Shown here: piece by piece, positions 1 to 6,039 of the stretch
Layout: the number at the start of each line of letters is the position of its first letter
Numbering within the stretch: position 1 is the first letter of the stretch
Source of the DNA: Bacillota bacterium
GTDB lineage: Bacteria > Bacillota > Clostridia > Lachnospirales > Lachnospiraceae
DNA length: 14,232 nt
Direction of reading: 5' to 3'
Assembly: GCA_023437365.1 (NCBI GenBank)
Contig: JAEZGK010000106.1
Coordinates: 1-14,232, forward strand
Translations under genes and position numbers: made by a program
Notes under the pieces: generated by a model
What the model was told of the DNA's origin: nothing
Databases searched by the model: none
Seen by the model: only the letters and a program-made list of their open reading frames with translations

Positions 1-750
1 TTACAGGAATACAAGATTGATAGAAAGGTTTTTTCGACTGCCGACCTTTCCTCTATCTTGATGGGACTTTCCAGTCTTTCCAGCATGATACGAGGTGATG
101 AACTGGTAAACGCCCTTGCGAAAGTCAAGAGTTTTATTCCCCCCGATAGAGCGAAGGACATTGAATTAAAAGCAAATCAAATATATATAGATTTAAGTCC
201 ATGGATGGGCAACAGGAACATACAACCATATTTAGAAATAATCCAAACCGCTTTACAGGAAAGCAAGCTACTTTCGTTTGATTATGCAGACCGCTACGGA
301 AATAAAACCGCACGAACAGCCGAGCCGTATCAGCTTGTATTGAAAGGTAGTCATTGGTATTGGCAAGGGTTTTGCCATAAAAGAAATGATTTTCGCTTAT
401 TTAAGCTATCCCGTACATCAAACCTACAAATAAAAGAGGAGTTTTTTACGCCACGAGATTATCAAAAACCGCAGTTAGATTTTAGTGATATTTTGGCAAC
501 TATGCAAATAAAAATCAAAATTCGTATTCATAAATCTGTCATGGACAGGGTACTTGATTATTGCACCTATGAACACTTTACACCAGACGGTGATGAGCAT
601 TACCTTGTTAGTTTTCCTTTCATAGAGAACGAATACTACTATAATGTTCTTTTCAGCTTTGGGGATAAATGCGAGTGTTTAGAGCCTTTACATATCCGTA
701 CAGAAATGAAGCGTAGAATACATGATATAGCTACCATATACGAAAGTTAA
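1..750 (+). CDS. WYL-domain transcriptional regulator (YafY type), 5' truncated by window edge
   Basis: The frame is open from base 1 to the TAA at 748-750, so the gene begins upstream and its N-terminal helix-turn-helix is outside the window. The visible 249 residues match the linker and WYL-domain part of YafY-like DeoR-family regulators: a linker with SSILMGLSSL, a block LSFDYADRYGNKTARTAEPY typical of the WYL core, then the signature region HWYWQGFCHKRNDFRLFKLSR, followed by a C-terminal beta-rich extension. The signature tripeptide reads W-Y-W rather than W-Y-L. WYL domains are thought to bind nucleic-acid-like or nucleotide ligands and to control the attached DNA-binding domain. No terminator is evident after the stop. 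The family is clear; target and ligand cannot be told from this piece. Confidence 0.88.
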   Translation, partial: LQEYKIDRKVFSTADLSSILMGLSSLSSMIRGDELVNALAKVKSFIPPDRAKDIELKANQIYIDLSPWMGNRNIQPYLEIIQTALQESKLLSFDYADRYGNKTARTAEPYQLVLKGSHWYWQGFCHKRNDFRLFKLSRTSNLQIKEEFFTPRDYQKPQLDFSDILATMQIKIKIRIHKSVMDRVLDYCTYEHFTPDGDEHYLVSFPFIENEYYYNVLFSFGDKCECLEPLHIRTEMKRRIHDIATIYES

Positions 751-1158
751 TACATGGAGTAAGAATAAAAGATCAATCGAGTTGACTTGCCCTTTTAATC
801 CGCTCCTACGATCAAGCCTATCAACGGACAGGTATACATCTTTGACTGTATCGTATGTATCGGTGGTGAGATTAACTATTTATCAAATAGAAAATTTGAT
901 TTATAATTATAAATATCCCAGAATATCAAAAATACTTCTCCTTTTATGTTAGGCTGAACGAAGTAAAAATGTATCGTTGGAATGATGTGATTATTATTAC
1001 TCCTTTAAATTGCGTGAGTGTCGGAGACTAGAATGTAATGAAATTGACAAAGCATTAAATGAAGATATTGAGGAAGCCTGTTACAACAATATAGTTTGGA
1101 GGATAATAATGGAACTCAAAGGTATTCTAAATTATTTATCTATGGAGGTATTAGCGTT
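751..1158. other. Gene-poor spacer between WYL regulator and VOC gene
   Basis: No recognisable gene lies in this stretch. It holds a candidate promoter with an embedded dyad (880-907). A frame open from 986 to the stop at 1172-1174 has coding-like, charged composition but no start codon until ATG 1109. That ATG has GGAGG at 1098-1102 and would give a 21-residue peptide ending 16 bases inside the next gene. The stretch could be decayed coding sequence; I recognise no protein in it. Confidence 0.4.
880..907 (+). promoter_or_regulatory. Candidate sigma-A promoter with internal dyad
   Basis: TTATCA (880-885) is separated by 16 bases from a consensus TATAAT (902-907). A perfect dyad ATCAAAT-agaaa-ATTTGAT covers 882-900, almost exactly between the two boxes, so a dimeric regulator bound there would compete with polymerase. 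It would direct transcription toward the VOC gene at 1159, though with a leader of about 240 bases. The AT-rich context makes a chance match possible. Confidence 0.35.
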
Positions 1159-1584
1159 ATGGATGATGAACTGAAAATCAAGATGTACTCATTTACGTTG
1201 GATTGCAAAAATCCAGAAGAATTAGCAAAATTTTATGCAGCGTTACTCAAGTGGGAAAGTGTCTTGATCAGCGAAGAATATGCCTGTGTCTATGCTCCGG
1301 GAACCAATCAAGGTACCTATCCTAGTATATTATTTCAGAGAAATCCTGAGTATTTACCTCCAGTGTGGCCGGAAAAGCCTGAAACTCAACAGCAAATGGC
1401 ACATTTAGACCTCGCAGTGAATGATTTAGAAAAAGCAGTTACATATGCAATTCTTTGTGGAGCAAGAATCGCAGACGAGCAATTTTCCAATGATTGGAGA
1501 GTTATGTTCGACCCGGCCGGGCACCCCTTTTGCTTATGTCATTTGAAATCAATGTTCGAAAGTTCCCATTTTGGGTTGTTATAA
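1159..1584 (+). CDS. VOC-superfamily glyoxalase-like protein
   Basis: A 141-residue single-domain vicinal-oxygen-chelate protein of the glyoxalase-like (Glyoxalase_6) type. Two beta-alpha-beta-beta-beta modules are visible: MYSFTLDCKNPEELAKFYAALL at residues 9-30 and MAHLDLAVNDLEKAVTYAILCGARI at 80-104, ending in the typical VMFDPAGHPFCLC at 115-127. Candidate metal ligands include His82. Members bind small molecules or do lyase or isomerase chemistry; the substrate is not evident. I chose ATG 1159 over the in-frame TTG at 1096 because GGAGG at 1144-1148 precedes it with a 10-base spacer and the fold starts at residue 8. The extra residues from 1096 have no fold counterpart. The last ten residues pass the usual VOC end and look unstructured. 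The flavodoxin gene follows on the opposite strand, converging on it. Confidence 0.85.
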   Translation: MDDELKIKMYSFTLDCKNPEELAKFYAALLKWESVLISEEYACVYAPGTNQGTYPSILFQRNPEYLPPVWPEKPETQQQMAHLDLAVNDLEKAVTYAILCGARIADEQFSNDWRVMFDPAGHPFCLCHLKSMFESSHFGLL

Positions 1585-1674
1585 AGGGCTATTGCGTATT
1601 AAAAGTATTCATAGCTACAAGGGATATAGCACACTACCATTGTCACTGGACTGGATCGCAAGGTTGTGATTTCT

Positions 1675-2337
1675 TCACAACTCACAACCTAAATCCTCCA
1701 GCCATATTCTTATCTTCTCTTTTACCCCTTCTTCATCCTTCAACTCATCTTCCGTTAATGTAAGACCACCTTGTACCTCTGCATCAGGGATGGTTTCTTC
1801 GAACTGAGTAAAGAAATCTCCTGCTACACTTCCACAGGTACAAAATGGTGCCACCCTTTTCCCTGCCAGATCATATTGAGAGAGAAATGACATTACCGGT
1901 GGTGTTACAGAAAACCACCATACCGGTGAGCCGACAATAATTAGGTCATAGGTATCAATATCGGTTACTGAGTTCAATAACTCAGGTTTGAACCCTTCCT
2001 CGACCTGTTTCTTACCGAGATTCTCCATTTCTGTTCTACTTTGAACCTTAGAATAATCAAAATCCGGCTTTAGCTCGAATACTTCCGCATCAGTAAAGTC
2101 TTTCATGATATTGGCCACCTGATTTGTATTGCCAGTCAATGAAAAATATACAATCAGAATCTTAGCTGTCTTTGTATTTCCATCCTCTGCCTTTGCTTGT
2201 TCTGATAATTCAGACGACACCGGCTTATTATCTTCCTGAATAGGTGTATTACTCCTTTGTTTTATACTTGAAACTATACCAATGGATAATACTATAAATA
2301 TACATAATAACACTATAATTCTTACCTTTTTTCTCAT
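1675..2337 (-). CDS. Membrane-anchored flavodoxin
   Basis: 220 residues. An N-terminal basic-hydrophobic segment (residues 2-23, RKKVRIIVLLCIFIVLSIGI) is a signal anchor. No lipobox cysteine follows, so the protein is probably tethered outside by one helix. A polar linker (about 24-55) leads to a flavodoxin domain: KILIVYFSLTGNTNQVANIM at 59-78 contains the FMN phosphate loop S-L-T-G-N-T, and VGSPVWWFSVTPPV at 135-148 is the second FMN-contact region. Such short-chain flavodoxins transfer electrons; the partner is unknown. ATG 2337 is preferred over an upstream in-frame start at 2358 because GGAGGG sits just before it and the signal anchor begins there. The gene is divergent from the PadR gene at 2532 and shares a 194-bp control region with two identical operator-like elements, so PadR control is likely. 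Confidence 0.88.
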   Translation of the reverse strand: MRKKVRIIVLLCIFIVLSIGIVSSIKQRSNTPIQEDNKPVSSELSEQAKAEDGNTKTAKILIVYFSLTGNTNQVANIMKDFTDAEVFELKPDFDYSKVQSRTEMENLGKKQVEEGFKPELLNSVTDIDTYDLIIVGSPVWWFSVTPPVMSFLSQYDLAGKRVAPFCTCGSVAGDFFTQFEETIPDAEVQGGLTLTEDELKDEEGVKEKIRIWLEDLGCEL

Positions 2338-2366
2338 AAAGCTCTCCCTCCACTCCAAGCTATTCC

Positions 2367-2395
2367 TTGACCATTCAATTATAATAGACTATAAT
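2367..2395 (+). promoter_or_regulatory. Sigma-A promoter toward padR-type gene
   Basis: TTGACC (2367-2372) lies 17 bases before a consensus TATAAT (2390-2395). The start would be near 2402, giving a leader of about 130 bases before ATG 2532. The first operator-like palindrome (2413-2425) lies just downstream of that start. The promoter faces the minus-strand promoter at 2437-2465. Confidence 0.55.
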
Positions 2396-2411
2396 TAATT
2401 CAAATTATGAT

Positions 2412-2486
2412 ATATGAAATTCATACATTCTTTTGTATCTTAACATGATTAGAAATATATGTCAATGCCATGTATGAATTTCATAT
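2412..2486. promoter_or_regulatory. Paired operator-like elements, probable PadR sites
   Basis: ATATGAAATTCATACAT (2412-2428) recurs as its exact reverse complement at 2470-2486. Each copy contains a 13-base palindrome TATGAA-N-TTCATA, centred at 2419 and 2479, 60 bases apart. PadR-family dimers bind such AT-rich dyads in the control region of their own and a divergent gene. Binding by the adjacent PadR protein is inferred from position. Confidence 0.6.
2437..2465 (-). promoter_or_regulatory. Sigma-A promoter for the flavodoxin gene
   Basis: On the minus strand, a consensus TTGACA (2460-2465) and TAAGAT (2437-2442) are separated by exactly 17 bases. The start would be near 2430, about 93 bases upstream of ATG 2337. 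The palindrome at 2473-2485 abuts the -35 box upstream and the one at 2413-2425 lies just downstream of the start, so both flank this promoter. Confidence 0.6.
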
Positions 2487-2531
2487 GTTCTTAAAAATAT
2501 TTTCTATATCCAGGATCAAGAGGAGTATTCT

Positions 2532-3092
2532 ATGTCCAGAGTAAATAACAGTTATTATGCAATCCTTGGAATACTAAGCATCGGTCCCATGTCCGGCTAT
2601 CAAATTAAAGCATGGGTTGATGAAGGTGTCGGTTACTTTTGGGAGCTTGACTATAAACAGATCTACCCAACACTGAAGAAACTGGTGGCTTCCGACCTGG
2701 CTACCTTCAAGGTAATAAAGTCCGTGAGCAGACCGGAAAGTAAAGTATATGGGCTTACAGACCAAGGAATGAAGGAACTAAAGGACTGGCTGGTCAAACC
2801 TATCCAGGAAGGAAAGCAGAGCACCTCAGAACTGATGCTAAAACTATTCTTTGGCCATCATATCCCTATTGAGGTAAATATCGAACATCTCGAAAGGTTT
2901 CGAGCTTCAACGATCGATGCAATGCATAGGATGGAGGAAATCAGTGAATGTCTGGAGGGTGAAGCAAAGAAGGATGCTTTTTGGCATTACCGTATGACTA
3001 CGGTGAGCAGGGGAAAGCTGCTTCGCAAATCAGAATTGGATTGGTGTAATCAAATGATGGAATATCTTCGCAATAATATCACAGATAGCTAG
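2532..3092 (+). CDS. PadR-family transcriptional regulator
   Basis: 186 residues. The N-terminal winged helix is typical of PadR: YYAILGILSIGPMSGYQIK (8-26), a recognition-helix region with WELDYKQIYPTLKKL (37-51), and a wing through VYGLTDQGMKELKDWL. The C-terminal half (about 95-180) is the helical Vir-type dimerisation domain seen in the longer PadR subgroup. These proteins usually repress and respond to phenolic, antibiotic or other stress ligands. ATG 2532 has AGGAG at 2521-2525. The gene is divergent from the membrane flavodoxin gene and the shared region has paired dyads, so its likely targets are itself and the flavodoxin gene. The downstream operon at 3184 starts 92 bases later on the same strand and might be read through, since no terminator is seen between. 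Confidence 0.92.
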   Translation: MSRVNNSYYAILGILSIGPMSGYQIKAWVDEGVGYFWELDYKQIYPTLKKLVASDLATFKVIKSVSRPESKVYGLTDQGMKELKDWLVKPIQEGKQSTSELMLKLFFGHHIPIEVNIEHLERFRASTIDAMHRMEEISECLEGEAKKDAFWHYRMTTVSRGKLLRKSELDWCNQMMEYLRNNITDS

Positions 3093-3183
3093 ATCACGCA
3101 TCCTAGTTGTTGATGGATATAATCTGACATACCGATGTCGTATTATAAGCTTTATAATTCTAATAAAAATTTACGGAGGGGTT

Positions 3184-3915
3184 ATGGATCATATGGAGGA
3201 GCTTAATAGAATCAGTGAAGAGACTATGCGCTTTATGCGAGGTAATTATCTCTTGGATGAACAGTCCAACGGCAAAAATGAGTTGAAATTTCGTCAAGGT
3301 AAAAAGACGATACTTACGATTAACATCTATGACGATAAATTCATCTTTCTTATGATATTCGGAAAAGCGGAACGAGATAAATTCGAACAGGAGAGGGATC
3401 TTTTTTCAAAGGAAATGCAAGACTATTATGATACTTCCAAGACTTATCATGACGGAAAATGGATGTTTATAGATGTGAATTCCTTACATCTTCTCGAAGA
3501 TATGAAGCACTTAATCCTGATTAAAAAGAAACCAAACCGTAAGCCATTTCCAAAGGATAATGCGGTTTATGGAAAGTGCGGTCATAGGTGTGATTTATGT
3601 ATCCATTATTCCGGTGGTACAATCAGTACCGATTTCAGAAAAGAATTGGAAGAACGCTTGACCAGAGTATGGCAAAGCAGTGATTGGTCAATGCGCTGCT
3701 CAGGCTGTGGAACTGCGAATTGTCACACAAAGGATGGCTTGTGTTCTCAACTAAAATGTGCAGCTGAAAGAGGACATGATACCTGTGTGTCTTGCAGCCA
3801 ATACCCCTGCTCCGATGCTACTGCTGCAAGTTCCAAAATTGAAGCAAGAAGTATCCTTGCAGACGATATCACATGGGCAATTTTGCCGTATGTTCCTTAC
3901 CAATATGGGAACTGA
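3184..3915 (+). CDS. DUF3788-DUF3795 fusion protein, cysteine-rich
   Basis: 243 residues in two parts. Residues 1-120 look like DUF3788, a small SRPBCC-like or YdhG-like alpha/beta domain (KFRQGKKTILTINIYDDKFIFLMIFG; KWMFIDV at 92-98). Residues 128-212 look like DUF3795, a cysteine-rich putative metal-binding domain with 11 cysteines (132, 136, 139, 172, 175, 180, 187, 192, 201, 204, 209), starting YGKCGHRCDLCIHY. The cysteine pattern suggests zinc or an iron-sulfur cluster; no function is established. GGAGGGG lies two bases before ATG 3184, and Met4 at 3193 is a possible alternative start. It heads a three-gene run: 39 bases to the FakA-like fragment, then the PhnB-like protein. Confidence 0.85.
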   Translation: MDHMEELNRISEETMRFMRGNYLLDEQSNGKNELKFRQGKKTILTINIYDDKFIFLMIFGKAERDKFEQERDLFSKEMQDYYDTSKTYHDGKWMFIDVNSLHLLEDMKHLILIKKKPNRKPFPKDNAVYGKCGHRCDLCIHYSGGTISTDFRKELEERLTRVWQSSDWSMRCSGCGTANCHTKDGLCSQLKCAAERGHDTCVSCSQYPCSDATAASSKIEARSILADDITWAILPYVPYQYGN

Positions 3916-3954
3916 TTTTCTAGTTGAACGGACCAAATTACGGAGGTAAATAGA

Positions 3955-4206
3955 ATGTTGGAATATAGATATGATACCCAATTATTAATTGAAGGAAAGA
4001 ACCTGGATGAAGATACAATCTACGATTATTTTACCGTCAATCTCAAAGGAGATTGCTTATTAGCAGTAGGTGATGAGGAGTTAATCAAAATTCATTTTCA
4101 TACGAACGAGCCCTGGAAAGTGCTAGAATACTGTTCTGGTCTGGGCGAAATTTATGATATCGTTGTCGAGGATATGGATAGGCAAGCAAGAGGTTTGCAT
4201 GGTTAA
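3955..4206 (+). CDS. Stand-alone FakA/YloV middle-domain-like small protein
   Basis: 83 residues, matching the middle region of the FakA/YloV fatty-acid kinase family (DAK-type kinases): YRYDTQLLIEGKNLDEDTI at the start and LAVGDEELIKIHFHTNEPWK, then VLEYCSGLGEIYDIVVEDMDRQ. In full-length FakA this stretch follows the N-terminal DhaL-like ATP-binding domain and contains the H-x-H-T-N motif. The kinase domain and the FakB-binding C-terminus are both absent here. GGAGG at 3942-3946 precedes ATG 3955 and the frame is clean, so it appears expressed rather than decayed. As I recall, short proteins of this kind are annotated in clostridia as 'kinase to dihydroxyacetone kinase', but on its own it has no catalytic domain. 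Role unknown; a regulatory or binding function is a guess. Confidence 0.75.
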   Translation: MLEYRYDTQLLIEGKNLDEDTIYDYFTVNLKGDCLLAVGDEELIKIHFHTNEPWKVLEYCSGLGEIYDIVVEDMDRQARGLHG

Positions 4207-4259
4207 CAAATCAGCAAAAATCAATATTGTAATAATTGAAGAAGATATGGGGGAAAGAT

Positions 4260-4685
4260 ATGATTTTAATAACACCGAATTTTAATTTTAACGGACATTG
4301 TGAAGAAGCTTTGTTATTATACCAAAAAGCATTTCATGCAACAGTGAGCTGTCTCCTAAGATATTCTGATGCTGACCCAAGAGACTTTGATACACCGCTG
4401 ACTGAAGAGCAGGCAAATTATATCTATCATGCTGAGTTACTCATAGGCAATCAGAGAATTATGATGTGTGATAATATGACAGTTGATTTGACGAAAAGCA
4501 CTTCATTATCTCTTACCGTTACCTTTGATACAAGCGATGAGGTAAAAAGAGCCTATGATATTTTAAAAGATGGCAGTACTACCATCTATCCTATGCATAG
4601 CACTACCTATAGCTCTTGTGAGGTTGTATTTATCGATCAGTTTGGGTTTCGCTGGGGTCTGATGACAGAGCAGACAGAGCGGTAA
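4260..4685 (+). CDS. PhnB/YjdN-like VOC protein
   Basis: 141 residues of the PhnB-like branch of the VOC superfamily (the '3-demethylubiquinone-9 3-methyltransferase-like' annotation class). Visible hallmarks are the start MILITPNFNFNGHCEEALLL with Y-x-K-A-F, a central YHAELLIGNQRIMMCDN, and the end VVFIDQFGFRWGLM. Despite the old annotation these proteins are not proven methyltransferases; many act as small-molecule binding or resistance-like proteins. ATG 4260, preceded by GGGGGAAAG, is preferred over an in-frame TTG at 4236 because the PhnB fold begins at this methionine. It is last in the run beginning at 3184, 53 bases after its neighbour, and is followed by an 18-bp perfect inverted repeat. 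Confidence 0.87.
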   Translation: MILITPNFNFNGHCEEALLLYQKAFHATVSCLLRYSDADPRDFDTPLTEEQANYIYHAELLIGNQRIMMCDNMTVDLTKSTSLSLTVTFDTSDEVKRAYDILKDGSTTIYPMHSTTYSSCEVVFIDQFGFRWGLMTEQTER

Positions 4686-4721
4686 TATATTTCATTCAGC
4701 TAAAAAGTGATGGACCAACTT

Positions 4722-4773
4722 CCTCATAGAAAACTGATATGATCGTAAAGCTCACTATCAGTTTTCTATGAGG
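4722..4773. repeat. 18-bp perfect inverted repeat between convergent genes
   Basis: Arms 4722-4739 and 4756-4773 are exact reverse complements (CCTCATAGAAAACTGATA) with a 16-base loop. It lies between the convergent PhnB-like and MerR genes and probably acts as a transcription end signal in both directions. Neither side has the T-run of a classical intrinsic terminator. Confidence 0.6.
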
Positions 4774-4901
4774 CAACAAGTCCTTTCGCTTTCTATAAGT
4801 CATGAGCCAGGTCATTTACCAATGGGCTAGTATCAAATTTGTAATCGATATCGCTTGGCAGGAAATGATAAGAAATTTCATTCTTTACTGCTTTGTTAAA
4901 A
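4774..4901. other. Spacer with an unassigned minus-strand open stretch
   Basis: Just beyond the MerR stop, another minus-strand frame stays open to a stop at 4793-4795. It ends in a plausible protein-like tail (FLPSDIDYKFDTSPL) but has no start or ribosome site of its own. It may be the decayed remainder of a deleted gene or chance. Confidence 0.3.
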
Positions 4902-5768
4902 TTACTTTGTACCTGAGGAGCCGCCCCTTGAATGAGTATCATAAAATTCCATAGCTTTACCGACAAACACTGACGAACCCTCGCCATAGATATCATCCAT
5001 CGCCTTGATAATCGCATCCGATTCCGCATAGCCATGATAGATATTACGAAACAGTTCCGTGATATCCTCCATCTGGCAGAGCTCCGAAAAAGTACTCTTC
5101 CATTCTGTAATCAATCCTTGCAACTCCGGCTGGCTCACATCGTTCGTTTCTTTATAAGAAGCAATCCTTCGGAAGGTTTCGTCCAGCTTCAGCTGTAATT
5201 TGCCCACGCCTTCTCTCGTGACAGGCGGTGTCTTCTTTAGCTCTTCGATATATTTTCTGACACTTCCGTAATACCGTATGGCAGACTCCTTAATCCCAGC
5301 CTCATTCTTCATCATGTTACTGATATAATTGTCGAGGCTTCCATAAAGCTGAATTAGTTCCTGCTGATAGTCTTCATCCAACTGCATCAGCCTGTTTCTG
5401 AACACTTCTTCCAATTCATTATGTTCAAATATACTGAAATCCAAGATATCCTCTCCTTTCAGGATTTGATCCATCTGTTCAATCAGCCTGGTCAGGCGGT
5501 TTCTTTTGGCCAGGAGTAATTCCTTCTGTTCCTTGATTGCCTCCTTACGATCAAAATTGGGCTGATTCAATATATTTTTTATTGCTTTCAGAGGCAAATC
5601 CATCTCTTTAAAAAACATAATCTGCTGCAGCCGCACAAGCGAATCCTCGTTGTACTTCCGATATCCGTTTGGCTCTACACAGCTTGGCTTCAATAAATCA
5701 ATCTTATCATAATAATGTAAGGTTCTAATACTGCTACCTGTGAACTTGGCCAATTCATGAATAGTCAT
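4902..5768 (-). CDS. MerR-family regulator with TipAS-like effector domain
   Basis: 288 residues. Residues 1-70 are a MerR winged helix (MTIHELAKFTGSSIRTLHYY, then DLLKPSCVEPNGYRKYNEDSLVRL). Residues 72-110 form the dimerisation coiled coil. Residues about 150-277 resemble the TipAS antibiotic-recognition domain, ending AMDDIYGEGSSVFVGKAMEFY. TipA/Mta-type proteins bind hydrophobic or thiopeptide-like drugs and switch on promoters with over-long spacers. AGGAGG precedes the ATG at 5768. The gene's own promoter (5791-5821) has a 19-bp spacer filled by a dyad, so auto-activation is likely. No obvious efflux pump lies next to it, so other targets may be elsewhere. The C-terminal GGSSGTK tail is beyond the domain. 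Confidence 0.9.
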   Translation of the reverse strand: MTIHELAKFTGSSIRTLHYYDKIDLLKPSCVEPNGYRKYNEDSLVRLQQIMFFKEMDLPLKAIKNILNQPNFDRKEAIKEQKELLLAKRNRLTRLIEQMDQILKGEDILDFSIFEHNELEEVFRNRLMQLDEDYQQELIQLYGSLDNYISNMMKNEAGIKESAIRYYGSVRKYIEELKKTPPVTREGVGKLQLKLDETFRRIASYKETNDVSQPELQGLITEWKSTFSELCQMEDITELFRNIYHGYAESDAIIKAMDDIYGEGSSVFVGKAMEFYDTHSRGGSSGTK

Positions 5769-5790
5769 CCTATTTTCCTCCTTCCACTAT

Positions 5791-5821
5791 AGATTACACT
5801 ATGACCTAACGTCATAGTCAA
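5791..5821 (-). promoter_or_regulatory. MerR-type promoter and operator of the 4902-5768 gene
   Basis: On the minus strand TTGACT (5816-5821) and TAATCT (5791-5796) are 19 bases apart instead of 17. A perfect dyad ACTATGAC-ctaac-GTCATAGT (5798-5818) fills the spacer. This is the layout by which MerR-family activators untwist DNA to realign the boxes. The -10 match is weak, consistent with an activator-dependent promoter. Confidence 0.68.
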
Positions 5822-5878
5822 TAGTTTTTATCGGGTTCGGAAAAATTTAGTGCAGCTTCCGAAACCAGAAATAAATTC

Positions 5879-5906
5879 TTGTCATTTCCGGTCAATTAGT
5901 TATAAT
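5879..5906 (+). promoter_or_regulatory. Candidate promoter for the second MerR gene
   Basis: TTGTCA (5879-5884) is followed after 16 bases by TATAAT (5901-5906). This gives a leader of about 125 bases to ATG 6040. A second TATAAT at 5946-5951 has no good -35 box, but lies 2 bases after the dyad at 5925-5943. Confidence 0.45.
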
Positions 5907-5924
5907 GAAGCTATATCCATCAGG

Positions 5925-5943
5925 GCAAATGGATACCATTTGC
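5925..5943. promoter_or_regulatory. Dyad upstream of second MerR gene, possible operator
   Basis: GCAAATGG-ata-CCATTTGC is a perfect 8-bp-arm dyad two bases before a TATAAT at 5946-5951. A MerR dimer typically binds such a 19-bp dyad immediately upstream of a -10 box. It could instead be a small RNA hairpin in the leader. Assignment to the adjacent regulator is inference. Confidence 0.45.
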
Positions 5944-6039
5944 ATTATAATCAAGCTGGAGTTTATTGTGGAGAATTTTCAAACAGTAAATTAGTTCATA
6001 CCCCCAGATTTTAAAGGTGCTTGAAGAAATGGAGATCGT

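Noticed and set aside
1494..1763. Plus-strand open frame overlapping the VOC 3' end and flavodoxin 3' end
   Set aside because: Low-complexity translation with no ribosome site; it overlaps two well-supported genes.
5836..5863. TTCGGAA/TTCCGAA inverted repeat between the two MerR genes
   Set aside because: Only seven-base arms with a long loop and no link to a promoter box; likely chance.
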